DNA of 64,000 nucleotides, taken from Calditrichia bacterium (GTDB taxonomy: Bacteria; Calditrichota; Calditrichia; RBG-13-44-9; J075). Below the pieces are notes generated by a model. It ran no database searches and was not told the DNA's origin. It saw only the letters and a program-made list of their open reading frames with translations. Each line of letters begins with the position of its first letter. The first letter of the stretch is position 1. The DNA is taken from contig JANQRS010000061.1 of NCBI GenBank assembly GCA_028284445.1, positions 248,001 to 312,000 on the forward strand. The letters are read 5' to 3'. Positions 1 to 7,976 of this stretch are shown piece by piece. The position numbers were made by a program, and so were the translations under genes.

Positions 1-1
1 A

Positions 2-562
2 CGTCCCCTGGTAAGTCCGGGCGGTGTTGAAAACACCTCGGAAATTTCGCGCGATCACTACCTGGCGGTTTCCAAGAGCGGATTGGTAACCATTGCCGGC
101 GGCAAGTGGACCACATATCGAAAGATGGCTGAAGATACGGTTGATCGCGCTGCGTTAGTGGCAGGCTTAAATCCGCATCCTTGTCCGACACGAGATCTTC
201 GCATTCGTGGCTGGCTAAAGAATATCGATGAAGATAATCCGCTCTATGTGTATGGTTCGGACAAGGTGTTGCTTGAAAAGATGATCAAGAAGCAACCGTC
301 CCTTGGCCATCAGTTGGATGCTGCTTTGCCCTATACCGAAGCCGAGGTAATTTGGGGTATTCAGCAGGAGATGGCCCGAACCGTAGAGGATATCCTCTCC
401 CGGCGAACACGGGCACTGTTGCTTGATGCAAAAGCCAGCGTGAGAATGGCCCCGCGTGTGGCTGAACTACTGGCGCAGGAGTTGGGATTCGATACTGACT
501 GGCAGCGAACCCAAGTGGAAGCGTATAAAGTGCTGGCAGCAAATTACATACTGGAAGCGTAA
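2..562 (+). CDS. glpD: Glycerol-3-phosphate dehydrogenase, C-terminal part (cut by window edge)
   Basis: The reading frame is open from the first full codon of the window, so the gene starts upstream and only about 186 C-terminal residues are visible. The segment GGKWTTYRKMAED is the hallmark of the FAD-dependent glycerol-3-phosphate dehydrogenase family, near the end of the FAD domain, and what follows matches the helical C-terminal cap domain (conserved RTRALLLDA segment). The enzyme oxidises glycerol-3-phosphate to dihydroxyacetone phosphate and passes electrons to the membrane quinone pool. An internal TTG at 83 is in frame but falls inside the conserved domain and is not the true start. 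The stop lies 14 bases before the next gene, so the two may be co-transcribed. Confidence 0.9.
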   Translation, partial: RPLVSPGGVENTSEISRDHYLAVSKSGLVTIAGGKWTTYRKMAEDTVDRAALVAGLNPHPCPTRDLRIRGWLKNIDEDNPLYVYGSDKVLLEKMIKKQPSLGHQLDAALPYTEAEVIWGIQQEMARTVEDILSRRTRALLLDAKASVRMAPRVAELLAQELGFDTDWQRTQVEAYKVLAANYILEA

Positions 563-576
563 TCAGGTTCGGCAGC

Positions 577-1467
577 ATGCAAAATTTCCTCTATTATTTT
601 ATTCTTGGGATGATTTGGCTCTTTGCCAAGCTACCGTTCTGGATTCTTTATCGCTTCGCCGATCTCTTCTTTGTTTTAATCTTTTACGTCGTGCGCTATC
701 GGCGTTCCGTTACCCGCAACAACCTGGAGAATTCATTCCCGGACTATAGCGCTGCGCAAATTGCAGATATTGAATATAAGTTCTACCGGCATTTCAGCGA
801 CCTCTTTGTGGAAACCTTAAAGCTACTCACTATGAGCAGGAAAGAAGCCCACCGCCGTTCGCATTTCAAAAATCCGGAAATGGTCCAGGAAATGGCCGAA
901 CAGGGAAAGAGCATCGTGATGCTCACCGGCCACTACGGGTCCTGGGAATGGGCCAGTATCCCCATGGGGCTGGAACTGGCACATGACGGATATGCGCTTT
1001 TCAAGCCGCAGTCCAGCAAGCTCAGTGAAAGGTTGGTGAACCGGCTGCGCATGCAAAACGGGGTAAAGATGGTGTCCATGAAACATGCTTTGCGGCAAAT
1101 GATCCGCCTTAAGAACGACCTAACACTTCACGCCTTTATTGCCGATCAAAAACCGCCGCGACAGGGCGCTCAATGGTTGACTTTCCTCAATCAAGAAACC
1201 GCCTTCTTTACCGGCGCGGAGAAAATTAGCCGGAAGCTGAAGCGGCCGGTATTTGTTGCGTTGATGAGCAAACCCAAACGTGGCTTTTACGAAGTGCATG
1301 TGACCAAGATTTGTGATGATCCGAATGATCTTGCTGAAGGCGAAGTGACTGCCCGTTTTGCCGCTCTTCTGGAAACCGAAATCCGTCGTCGCCCGGAGTT
1401 GTGGTTATGGTCTCACCGCCGTTGGAGCCTGAAGCGTCATAAAGAAACCGAGGAGATGTCTTCATGA
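577..1467 (+). CDS. Lysophospholipid/lipid A acyltransferase family protein (LpxL/HtrB type)
   Basis: A 296-residue protein with a hydrophobic N-terminal segment (about residues 3-40) and the HX4E acyltransferase motif HYGSWE at H119-E124, followed by the family segment IADQKPP and a C-terminal LWSHRRW-type motif. This is the pattern of LpxL/LpxM-type late acyltransferases that add secondary acyl chains to lipid A at the inner membrane. Length is normal for the family. It follows glpD by 14 bases and overlaps the next gene by 4 bases (ATGA), so translation is probably coupled to the alpha/beta hydrolase. The acyl acceptor cannot be read from sequence; an ornithine-lipid or phospholipid acceptor is possible. 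Confidence 0.85.
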   Translation: MQNFLYYFILGMIWLFAKLPFWILYRFADLFFVLIFYVVRYRRSVTRNNLENSFPDYSAAQIADIEYKFYRHFSDLFVETLKLLTMSRKEAHRRSHFKNPEMVQEMAEQGKSIVMLTGHYGSWEWASIPMGLELAHDGYALFKPQSSKLSERLVNRLRMQNGVKMVSMKHALRQMIRLKNDLTLHAFIADQKPPRQGAQWLTFLNQETAFFTGAEKISRKLKRPVFVALMSKPKRGFYEVHVTKICDDPNDLAEGEVTARFAALLETEIRRRPELWLWSHRRWSLKRHKETEEMSS

Positions 1468-2390
1468 AACGCATTGCGATGGTAGCAGGTAGCCTATTCT
1501 TAACCCTTCTCGCTTTTCTCATTATTCCGAATTATCATTCTGATCGCAGCGTCGATTCCCTCAAAGAAAAGTATACCAATTCTGAATCGAAATTTATGAA
1601 CCTGAATGGTATGTCGGTGCACTACCGGGATGAAGGCGGTGGTCCGGTTTTGCTGCTGCTGCATGGTACAGCTGCATCTTTGCATACCTGGGATGCCTGG
1701 ACAGATATGCTGAAGAGCGACTTTCGGGTTGTTCGTCTGGATTTACCGGCCTTTGGCCTTACCGGACCTTCGCCGGATCACGATTATCGAATCGCGACGT
1801 ACGCGGATTTTCTCGATGCTTTTTGCGAACAACTGGATATTGATAGCGCGTATGTGGCCGGCAATTCATTAGGCGGTCGGATTGCCGCCACTTTTGCCAT
1901 GAACTATCCGAAGCGCGTAAGCCGCCTGATTCTCATCGATGCCAGTGGCATGCCCATCCCGGACAACAAACCCATCAGCATGGCGTTTCAACTGGCGCAG
2001 ACTCCGGTCGTTAACAAATTGCTAACCGTAATTACGCCGAAGTCGCTGCACCGTAAGAGCCTGTTGGAAGTATATGCCGACGATTCACTGGTAGACGACA
2101 AACTGGTTGATCGTTATTTTGAAATGATGCTTCGCGCTGGAAATCGCGAGGCCTTTGTCGCCAGGGCGAACAGTGTCAATCCACCGTTCGGAGATGAGCT
2201 CACGTCCCTGGAGATTCCGGTGCTGATCCTTTGGGGTGAAGACGATACCTGGATTCCGGTAGCTGATGCTCACAAATTTGACAGGCTGATCCCAAACTCA
2301 AAACTGATCATTTATCCTGATGCCGGCCATGTACCGATGGAAGAAATTCCGCAAAAAACAGCTGAAGATGCCCGGGGATTCCTATTTTAA
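1464..2390 (+). CDS. Alpha/beta hydrolase with N-terminal membrane anchor
   Basis: A 308-residue alpha/beta hydrolase. It starts with a Lys/Arg-led hydrophobic stretch (residues 2-22) that looks like a signal anchor. Then come the oxyanion motif LLLHGTA, the nucleophile elbow GNSLGG (Ser135), an acid in WGEDD (Asp260/261) and the catalytic His289 in DAGHVPMEE, so the triad is complete. The ATG overlaps the stop of the acyltransferase by 4 bases. The protein is clearly paralogous to the hydrolase at 7086-7976: both share HYRDEG, AxxLHTYDAW-like and FGLTGP segments. The substrate is unknown; an ester or lactone is most likely. Confidence 0.85.
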   Translation: MKRIAMVAGSLFLTLLAFLIIPNYHSDRSVDSLKEKYTNSESKFMNLNGMSVHYRDEGGGPVLLLLHGTAASLHTWDAWTDMLKSDFRVVRLDLPAFGLTGPSPDHDYRIATYADFLDAFCEQLDIDSAYVAGNSLGGRIAATFAMNYPKRVSRLILIDASGMPIPDNKPISMAFQLAQTPVVNKLLTVITPKSLHRKSLLEVYADDSLVDDKLVDRYFEMMLRAGNREAFVARANSVNPPFGDELTSLEIPVLILWGEDDTWIPVADAHKFDRLIPNSKLIIYPDAGHVPMEEIPQKTAEDARGFLF

Positions 2391-2509
2391 TTTCCGTTGG
2401 TCCCTAAACGTGGTTCTGGTTATATTCTGCCAACTTGGTTGGGGTCAAGTTTGTCCAGGCGCTGAGCGCTGTGCAGGGGAATCTTTTCAGTTAGGTATAT
2501 GAGCTTGTA

Positions 2510-3214
2510 TTGTTGAATTACGACCTTCTCAAAATCGCCTCCCAAATTTTATTTGATGCCCATAGTGACATCTCCGGGGCACGTCTGTCTAAACGGAAAG
2601 AACGGGAAGCACTCACCGACGACGAACTTATCAAGATTGCACAGAGTGAACTACCGTACCAGACCGGTGCGTTCGAAATTCTTATCAATCGCTACCGGCA
2701 AAAGGTCTTCGGCAAACTAATAAGCATGCTGAAGAACAGGGAAGAAGCATTTGACGTATTGCAGGATGTGTTCGTGAAGGTGTTCAACGGGCTTCCCCGC
2801 TTCAAAGGGAATTCCAGTTTCTCAACCTGGTTATATACGATTACGGTCAATACGGCCCTGAATCATATTGAGAAAATGCAGCGCCGTCCCTGGTGGTGGA
2901 TATCAGAGGATATTGGAGATGTAAAAGAGAGTCAGCGTGAAGATGAGTCCCTCTTTCGTCAGGTGGACGAGAGCCTGGAAAGAGAAGAAATGCGAGCGGC
3001 GATCCAGAATGCCATGAACAGCATGAGCGAGAACGCACGCGAGATTATTCATTTGCGTTACTTCGAAGAGCTGGACTACAAGACCATTTCTGATCGACTC
3101 GGTATTGGCTTGAGCGCTACAAAAATGAGACTTAAACGGGCCCGCGAAGAGTTTAAGGAATGTTTTACCGCCCGTGAGGAACGAGATAATTATGAGCGAC
3201 GAGAAGAGAATTGA
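2510..3214 (+). CDS. RNA polymerase sigma factor, ECF/sigma-70 family
   Basis: The protein has region 2 (DVLQDVFVKVFNGLPRF followed by STWLYTITVNTALN) and region 4 (LRYFEELDYKTISDRLG then ATKMRLKRAREEF), the two domains of an RpoE-like ECF sigma factor. A Trp-rich linker (RRPWWWISED) joins them. The start is uncertain: the frame opens at TTG 2510 with a roughly 40-residue extension before region 2, and no ATG is available upstream of the conserved part. The 3' end overlaps the following small gene by 23 bases, and the two channel-type genes follow on the same strand. It may direct an envelope or osmotic stress response that includes them; this is inference from position only. Confidence 0.85.
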   Translation: MLNYDLLKIASQILFDAHSDISGARLSKRKEREALTDDELIKIAQSELPYQTGAFEILINRYRQKVFGKLISMLKNREEAFDVLQDVFVKVFNGLPRFKGNSSFSTWLYTITVNTALNHIEKMQRRPWWWISEDIGDVKESQREDESLFRQVDESLEREEMRAAIQNAMNSMSENAREIIHLRYFEELDYKTISDRLGIGLSATKMRLKRAREEFKECFTAREERDNYERREEN

Positions 3215-3449
3215 TAAGGATAAGTGGGAAGGTGTAGACGATTCTGAGGACGTCAGCGAAGACTTGATCCGCGGAACAATCCGTAAACTGCGCATACAAA
3301 CTATCTTCAGAGATTGGATGTCCATGATCTTTGACGGGTTTTCCTCGATCCTGGGTGGATTGGTCAACACCAGTCCGGCGTATTTTGTGCCTGAACAGCC
3401 GGACAAAAGTAAAGACGACAAAACTGAAACGGAAGAGGGGAAAGAGTAG
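3192..3449 (+). CDS. Small acidic hypothetical protein downstream of ECF sigma factor
   Basis: About 85 residues from ATG 3192 (a GTG at 3174 is also in frame). The N-terminus and C-terminus are highly charged (Asp/Glu/Lys-rich); a central amphipathic stretch (about residues 30-58, DWMSMIFDGFSSILGG) is the only hydrophobic part. I recognise no domain. The ATG lies inside the 3' end of the sigma gene with a GAGG-like ribosome site, and the stop is 2 bases before the next start, so translation is likely coupled on both sides. The position behind an ECF sigma gene invites an anti-sigma role, but it lacks the usual zinc-binding HxxxCxxC motif and a clear transmembrane helix. Confidence 0.6.
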   Translation: MSDEKRIDKDKWEGVDDSEDVSEDLIRGTIRKLRIQTIFRDWMSMIFDGFSSILGGLVNTSPAYFVPEQPDKSKDDKTETEEGKE

Positions 3450-3451
3450 CT

Positions 3452-4273
3452 ATGTCATTCTGGAATGAAACCATCCTTCCGGCATTGGAAGGTGTTTTTG
3501 CCGATATCATCGGTATTTTACCGAATCTATTTGGTGCACTGACGATATTCGTAATGGGTTGGATTGTGGCCAGCTTGTTACGGCGCTTTATTAGCCGCCT
3601 GCTCGATAAGGTCGGCTTTAACGGCATTGTTGAAAAGGCTGGCATCACCAGCTTTCTCCACAAGGCCGGATATGCAAAACCAGCTTCCTCGATTATCGGT
3701 CAGCTGATATTCTGGATGGTGCTGCTTACCTTTATATTGTCAGCCGCGGAAAGCCTGCAAATGCATGCAGTGGCAAACATCCTGCAGCAATTTGTTGCCT
3801 TTATACCGAAGTTGATTGCCGTGGCGTTTTTGCTGGTGCTCGGCATCATGCTGGCGCGTTTTGTTGGCGGCATGGTTCAGGGGGCAGCAGCCGAAAGCGG
3901 CATCGAGTTTGCTGATCTGATTGGCAAGATTGTCAGCAATCTCATTGTCATTTCAGTAGCGGTAATTGCCATCAGCCAGTTGGAAATCGAGTCGGGCATT
4001 TTGAATATACTTTTTGGTGTTCTGCTCGGTGCCTTCGGACTGGCCATTGCCCTGACGCTTGGTCTCGGCACCCGCACGATATCGCAAAATATTATTTCCG
4101 GTGTGTATGCACGCAGGGGCTTTCAGGTTGGACAGAAAGTAACCGTCGGCGATATTTCCGGCGAGATTCGTGAGATTGGCACTGTCAATACCGTTATAAA
4201 GAGCAAAAAGGGTTTGGTGGCAGTACCCAATACCTGCATGATAGAAGATTTTACGACGATAGAAGCGGAGTAG
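3452..4273 (+). CDS. Mechanosensitive-channel-like membrane protein (conserved TM-helix family)
   Basis: A 273-residue membrane protein with five or so hydrophobic helices (around residues 20-45, 75-95, 108-135, 150-172 and 178-205), the last with the Gly/Ala-rich LLGAFGLAIALTLGLGTR pattern typical of MscS pore helices. A short beta domain follows (GFQVGQKVTVGDISGEIREI), resembling the MscS middle domain but without its C-terminal vestibule. This fits the conserved TM-helix proteins related to small-conductance mechanosensitive channels. It is the third gene of the sigma-small protein-channel group, and a true MscS follows at 4495, so the pair may share an osmotic role. Confidence 0.8.
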   Translation: MSFWNETILPALEGVFADIIGILPNLFGALTIFVMGWIVASLLRRFISRLLDKVGFNGIVEKAGITSFLHKAGYAKPASSIIGQLIFWMVLLTFILSAAESLQMHAVANILQQFVAFIPKLIAVAFLLVLGIMLARFVGGMVQGAAAESGIEFADLIGKIVSNLIVISVAVIAISQLEIESGILNILFGVLLGAFGLAIALTLGLGTRTISQNIISGVYARRGFQVGQKVTVGDISGEIREIGTVNTVIKSKKGLVAVPNTCMIEDFTTIEAE

Positions 4274-4288
4274 CATCTGGCTGCCCTT

Positions 4289-4334
4289 AAGCCACCCCTA
4301 GATCCCCTCCCGGGAGGGGATTTAGGGGTGGCTT
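4289..4334. repeat. 46-bp near-perfect palindrome (family copy 1)
   Basis: Two 23-base arms pair with a single mismatch around the centre CTCCCGGGAG. The arms have the family pattern of C-runs separated by an A/T-rich block (CCCCTAGATCCCCTCCC). It lies just after the stop of the channel-like gene, so transcripts from it would end in a very stable hairpin, though no T-run follows. Confidence 0.85.
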
Positions 4335-4369
4335 GACACGTTCACCGCATTGACTCATGTTTTCAGTGG

Positions 4370-4409
4370 TCCGCCCTATATGTCCCCCTGGGGGGACATA
4401 TAGGGCGGA
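4370..4409. repeat. 40-bp near-perfect palindrome (family copy 2)
   Basis: Arms of 20 bases with one mismatch, of the form CCGCCCTATATGTCCCCC and its complement. It sits only 35 bases after copy 1, between the two channel-type genes, and has the TATATGT core shared with the copy near 16.8 kb. Confidence 0.85.
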
Positions 4410-4494
4410 GCTGAGATTATCGCTCTGAGCGAGCGCACTTTTTACGCAAGCCTATATTTTTCCAAAACTTACTAATAATCACTAGGAGAGACTC

Positions 4495-5316
4495 ATGGAT
4501 ATTCAATCTTTGCTGGCCCAGGGGCAAGAGCTGATTACCGTTTTTGGTAAAAATCTGCTGATTGCTCTGGTCATTTTTGTCGTGGGGCGCTGGTTCGCGC
4601 GCAAACTGAGCAATACTACTGAAAAAGTCATGAACAAGCGCAGTGTGGACCCGACACTGACCAAGTTCATTAAGAACCTCGTATATATCGTATTGTTAGT
4701 CGTTACCGTTTTGGCTGCGCTCCAGCAAATGGGCGTAGAGACTACTTCATTTGTTGCCATCATTGGTGCCGCCGGTTTGGCGATTGGTTTGGCCCTGCAG
4801 GGTTCTCTCTCTAATTTCGCGGCCGGCGTCTTGATGATTATCTTTCGTCCCGTCAAGCTGGGAGACTTAGTTGAAGCTGCCGGTGCACTGGGCGTCGTCG
4901 AAGAAATTGGTATCTTTACCACTATTCTCAGCACCCCGGACAACAAGCGAGTGATTATTCCGAACGGCAGCATGACCGCCGACAACATTGTTAACTACAC
5001 GACCAACGGTAAAATTCGCATTGACCTCGTTTTTGGCATTGGCTATGAAGACGATATGAAAAAGGCGCGCGACATCATGATGGATGTCATGAAAAAGCAG
5101 GAAAAAGTGCTTTCTGATCCGGAACCATTTGTTGGCCTTGTAGAACTTGGCGACAATAGCGTAAACTTTGCCTGTCGCCCCTGGTGCGATCCTGCCTATT
5201 ATTGGGATGTCTATTTTGAGACAATGGAAGAAGTGAAGAAGCGTTTTGACGCTGAAGGCATTTCCATTCCTTATCCGCAGCGCGACGTGCATCTGTACCA
5301 ACACAAAACAGACTAA
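4495..5316 (+). CDS. mscS: Small-conductance mechanosensitive channel MscS
   Basis: A 273-residue protein with three TM helices (about residues 15-40, 62-85 and 88-115) and the pore-helix segment GAAGLAIGLALQGSLSNFAAG, split here as in all MscS proteins. The beta domain follows (FRPVKLGDLVEAAGALGVVEEIGIF, then PNGSMTADNIVNYT), then the alpha/beta vestibule ending about residue 270. It is the size of E. coli MscS (286 residues) and should open under membrane tension to release solutes on hypo-osmotic shock. An AGGAGAG ribosome site precedes the ATG. A strong terminator follows, closing the group. Confidence 0.95.
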   Translation: MDIQSLLAQGQELITVFGKNLLIALVIFVVGRWFARKLSNTTEKVMNKRSVDPTLTKFIKNLVYIVLLVVTVLAALQQMGVETTSFVAIIGAAGLAIGLALQGSLSNFAAGVLMIIFRPVKLGDLVEAAGALGVVEEIGIFTTILSTPDNKRVIIPNGSMTADNIVNYTTNGKIRIDLVFGIGYEDDMKKARDIMMDVMKKQEKVLSDPEPFVGLVELGDNSVNFACRPWCDPAYYWDVYFETMEEVKKRFDAEGISIPYPQRDVHLYQHKTD

Positions 5317-5332
5317 AGCTTGAGTATAATTG

Positions 5333-5366
5333 GCCACCGTAGGGTATTCTTGCGGTGGCTTTTTTT
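5333..5366 (+). terminator. Rho-independent terminator after mscS
   Basis: Stem GCCACCG (5333-5339) pairs with CGGTGGC (5353-5359) around a 13-base loop, followed by a run of T (5360-5366). It is 16 bases after the mscS stop codon. Confidence 0.9.
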
Positions 5367-5456
5367 ATCACGGTTGTTTAAAAGGATTGAAAAAGAGACA
5401 TTGGGGTCAGCCCGAAGTGATCCTAACTCTCTGGTAAAGCAACTTTGCGAGACGCT

Positions 5457-6074
5457 ATGCGAAACTATGTAATGGAATTTATCGGGACATTTTTTCTGGT
5501 GATTGCAATTGGTCTAACCGGAGACCCACTTGCTATCGGATTGATGTTAATGGTGATGGTGTACATGGGCGGTCATATTTCCGGTGCCCACTATAACCCG
5601 GTGGTTACCATCAGCTTTTGGCGTTGTGGGAAACTGCCTGCAAGAGAAATCTTGCCCTATGTCGCATCCCAATTACTTGGTGCGATGGCGGCAGCCGGCG
5701 TTTGCCACTTGCTGCAGGGAAAGACATTTGCGATATCCCCTTCGGCGTCCGCCACAATCAGTCAGGTGTTGCTTGTCGAAGTCCTCTTTACATTTGCCCT
5801 GGTGTCGGTAATACTGGTACTGGTAGCAACAAAGGCCCTGGAAGGCAATCAAATCTATGGTCTAACCATCGGGCTCACGGTAACGGCTATTGCTTATGCC
5901 GGCGGCGGTATCTCAGGTGGCGCATACAATCCGGCTGTCGGGCTGGGGCCGAATATTGTTGACACAATCATGGGCGGTTCCTCATTGGGGCAGATATGGT
6001 ATTATCTACTTGGACCTTTTGTCGGTGGTGCAATAGCTGATCTTGTATTCAGATATCTCAATCCACCTGAATAA
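5457..6074 (+). CDS. Aquaporin / MIP family channel
   Basis: About 205 residues with six TM helices and the two half-helix signatures: GAHYNPVVTISFW (an NPV in place of the first NPA) and GGAYNPAVGLGP (a standard NPA). This is the MIP fold of water or small-solute channels. It is slightly shorter than E. coli AqpZ (231 residues), mainly from short loops. I chose ATG 5457 (MRNYVMEFIGTFF); the frame also opens at TTG 5445, and ATG 5472 would still leave the first helix nearly whole. It stands alone between the mscS terminator and an open intergenic stretch. Water versus glycerol selectivity cannot be told with confidence. Confidence 0.88.
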   Translation: MRNYVMEFIGTFFLVIAIGLTGDPLAIGLMLMVMVYMGGHISGAHYNPVVTISFWRCGKLPAREILPYVASQLLGAMAAAGVCHLLQGKTFAISPSASATISQVLLVEVLFTFALVSVILVLVATKALEGNQIYGLTIGLTVTAIAYAGGGISGGAYNPAVGLGPNIVDTIMGGSSLGQIWYYLLGPFVGGAIADLVFRYLNPPE

Positions 6075-6174
6075 TTTCCAGTGAGCCTGAAGCGAGAATT
6101 TCCAGGCTGCCGGTTCGGATATTGATAAAAACTATTTACGAGAAATTTTTCACACTTTCCTCTCTAAAAAGTCA

Positions 6175-6197
6175 TATTCAGGAATCCGTCCTGAATA
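6175..6197. other. Short perfect hairpin in a 282-base intergenic stretch
   Basis: Between the aquaporin and the next gene (6075-6356) I see no gene. The only clear structure is a perfect 9-base stem TATTCAGGA / TCCTGAATA with a 5-base loop, without a T-run. It could be a weak 3' end signal or an operator-like inverted repeat. Confidence 0.4.
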
Positions 6198-6356
6198 TAG
6201 ACCTTGGCCGCCTGATCTTCTCAGCGCCTGGCTAGAGGTCTTGGACTATAAATCGAAAATGCGGTGACTTTTTTTGACAGCGCATGTCTCAATTAGAGAA
6301 TGAGAAAGTAGTCACTCTTTTTGGGGTTACTTGAAAAATTGGCAGGAGTTTAGACG

Positions 6357-6815
6357 ATGAATCTACTCGACAACGACGTCATCGATAATCTGAATTTAGG
6401 TGAAGTAAAACGTTCCGGATTTGACGGTAGCTGGCTGGGGGGACATCGGGAAATGTTCGGTGATACCCGCTTCAGAGAGCGCATGGAATTGAAAGACCGC
6501 TTAAAATACATGTATTGGCGCTCAATAGAAGTCCTTGAATGGCCGATCGAGTTTATCATCAATCGTTTTAATCTTGGCGCCTACAAAGTTGCGGAAATGT
6601 ATCGTATTCGTCGCGATCTTCGCAGACTTCGGCGCGAGCATCGCATGCTGCAGGGAATTTTCGATAAGCGCCTTCGCCTGATTTATGGGAAAGAATCCCT
6701 GGATGATTTACCTGCATATTATGAGAACGAGATCAACCATCTAAAAATGCTGGAGCAGAAAATTCGCGACAGAGAGCGTGATGCCATTCTGCTAATGGCT
6801 CGCGATACTGAATAA
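6357..6815 (+). CDS. Hypothetical protein with coiled-coil C-terminal half
   Basis: A 152-residue, strongly charged protein with no signal peptide or TM helix. Residues from about 40 onward are rich in Arg, Leu and Glu with heptad-like spacing (MYRIRRDLRRLRREHRML and later EINHLKMLEQKIRDRERD), suggesting long alpha-helices and a coiled coil. The ATG is preceded by AGGAG at good spacing, which supports a real gene. I do not recognise the family. It stands alone between two non-coding stretches and is followed by a structured RNA-like region that may include its terminator. Confidence 0.65.
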   Translation: MNLLDNDVIDNLNLGEVKRSGFDGSWLGGHREMFGDTRFRERMELKDRLKYMYWRSIEVLEWPIEFIINRFNLGAYKVAEMYRIRRDLRRLRREHRMLQGIFDKRLRLIYGKESLDDLPAYYENEINHLKMLEQKIRDRERDAILLMARDTE

Positions 6816-6895
6816 AATTGACATGTTTCAAAATATTCAACGCATGATGGTGCCTTCTATCAATATGATATTTGCATAATTATTATAATCTACAG

Positions 6896-6979
6896 ACCTC
6901 CCCGAGCGTCGTATCTTGATGATACAGACCGCTCAATGCCGCAGCAGTGCTCTCATGATGAGGGTACTGCTGCTTTTTT
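6896..6979 (+). ncRNA. Putative structured small RNA or 3' leader with terminator
   Basis: A perfect -10 box TATAAT (6884-6889) is followed after about 7 bases by two hairpins. Hairpin 1 pairs GAGCG (6904-6908) with CGCTC (6930-6934) and, inside it, GTATC with GATAC. Hairpin 2 pairs GCAGCAGT (6941-6948) with ACTGCTGC (6966-6973), with further internal pairing, and ends in six T (6974-6979). Together these make an 80-90 nt transcript with an intrinsic terminator. No good -35 box is visible, so the alternative is that this is simply the 3' end of the gene at 6357-6815. I do not recognise a known RNA family. Confidence 0.4.
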
Positions 6980-7085
6980 CCGCAGACCCGGCCCGATAAA
7001 GGTTGGAAAAATCCCCCTAAAGACCTATCTTGAAACTGATAAGTTTGCTTTATAAGGAGATGTTATTTCTGACTCGCTGCAAAAG

Positions 7086-7976
7086 TTGATTCGGCTTTAC
7101 ACGAACCCGGCTTCCCGCTTTATGCCGGTGGATGGCACCTTGGTGCATTACCGTGATGAGGGCAGCGGTACGCCTGTATTGCTGATTCACGGCGCGTTCT
7201 CCAGCTTGCATACCTACGATGCATGGACTCAGAAGCTTCAAAAAGACTACCGTGTTATACGACTGACCTTACCGGGCTTTGGTTTAACCGGTCCGTTGGT
7301 TGATCGGGATTATGACATGCCTTACCTTATTGGCTTCATTGGGACCTTTCTTGATCAGTTGAATATCGATCGCTGTATTCTTGTTGGTCACTCGCTCGGT
7401 GGCTGGATTTCCTGGGAATTTGCCATTAAACAGCCGGACCGCGTGGAAAAACTGGTGTTGATTGCTGCTGCCGGTTTTCTCGATAAAGGTAGTATTCCAA
7501 TGCCATTTGTTTGGGCGCGCACGCCGCTTGTTAATCGTATCATCCGCTTTGCCATCAAACGTAACGTTCTCGAGCAGTTTGTTCATCAGGTATATTTTGA
7601 TGATCAGTTGATCACGGATCAATTGATTGACCGCTACTACGATCTGTTCACTCGGCCCGGTAATCCGGAAGCATTTCTAAAAATTGCCAATGGCCGCCTC
7701 AAGGATCGCACCGCTTATTTGAAACGCATTGAATGCGATACGCTGATAATGTGGGGGCGTGACGATCAGTGGTTGCCGGTCGCCAATGCAGAGAGGTTTC
7801 GCGAGCGCATTCCCAATGGCCGGGTCATTATATACGATGAAGTCGGGCACGTGCCGATGGAAGAGCATTCGCGCAAATCAGTGTCAGATATTCGCCGTTT
7901 CTTTAAACCGGCTGGCGTCCGGCGCAGAAGGCCCGGTCGACGCAAAGTCATGAAGGTTAGCTCCAACAAGGAATAG
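7086..7976 (+). CDS. Alpha/beta hydrolase, paralogue of 1464-2390
   Basis: A 296-residue alpha/beta hydrolase with oxyanion motif LLIHGAFSSLHTYDAW, nucleophile elbow GHSLGG, acid in WGRDDQWLP and His in DEVGHVPMEE, so the triad is complete. It shares FGLTGP, DRDYDM-like and RPGNPEAF segments with the hydrolase at 1464-2390 but lacks that protein's membrane anchor. The start is unsettled: TTG 7086 has no ribosome site, while a strong AAGGAG (7054-7059) lies 5 bases before an in-frame ATT at 7065, which would add seven residues. The stop codon abuts the GTG of the HD gene, so it heads the 7-13 kb cluster. Its substrate is unknown. Confidence 0.85.
   Translation: MIRLYTNPASRFMPVDGTLVHYRDEGSGTPVLLIHGAFSSLHTYDAWTQKLQKDYRVIRLTLPGFGLTGPLVDRDYDMPYLIGFIGTFLDQLNIDRCILVGHSLGGWISWEFAIKQPDRVEKLVLIAAAGFLDKGSIPMPFVWARTPLVNRIIRFAIKRNVLEQFVHQVYFDDQLITDQLIDRYYDLFTRPGNPEAFLKIANGRLKDRTAYLKRIECDTLIMWGRDDQWLPVANAERFRERIPNGRVIIYDEVGHVPMEEHSRKSVSDIRRFFKPAGVRRRRPGRRKVMKVSSNKE

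Noticed and set aside
2903..3421. A 172-codon minus-strand frame over the sigma factor end
   Set aside because: It overlaps conserved region 4 of the sigma factor and shows no recognisable domain.
6818..6846. TTGACA at 6818 as a promoter for the putative RNA
   Set aside because: No acceptable -10 box at 15-19 bases; the TATAAT at 6884 is too far.
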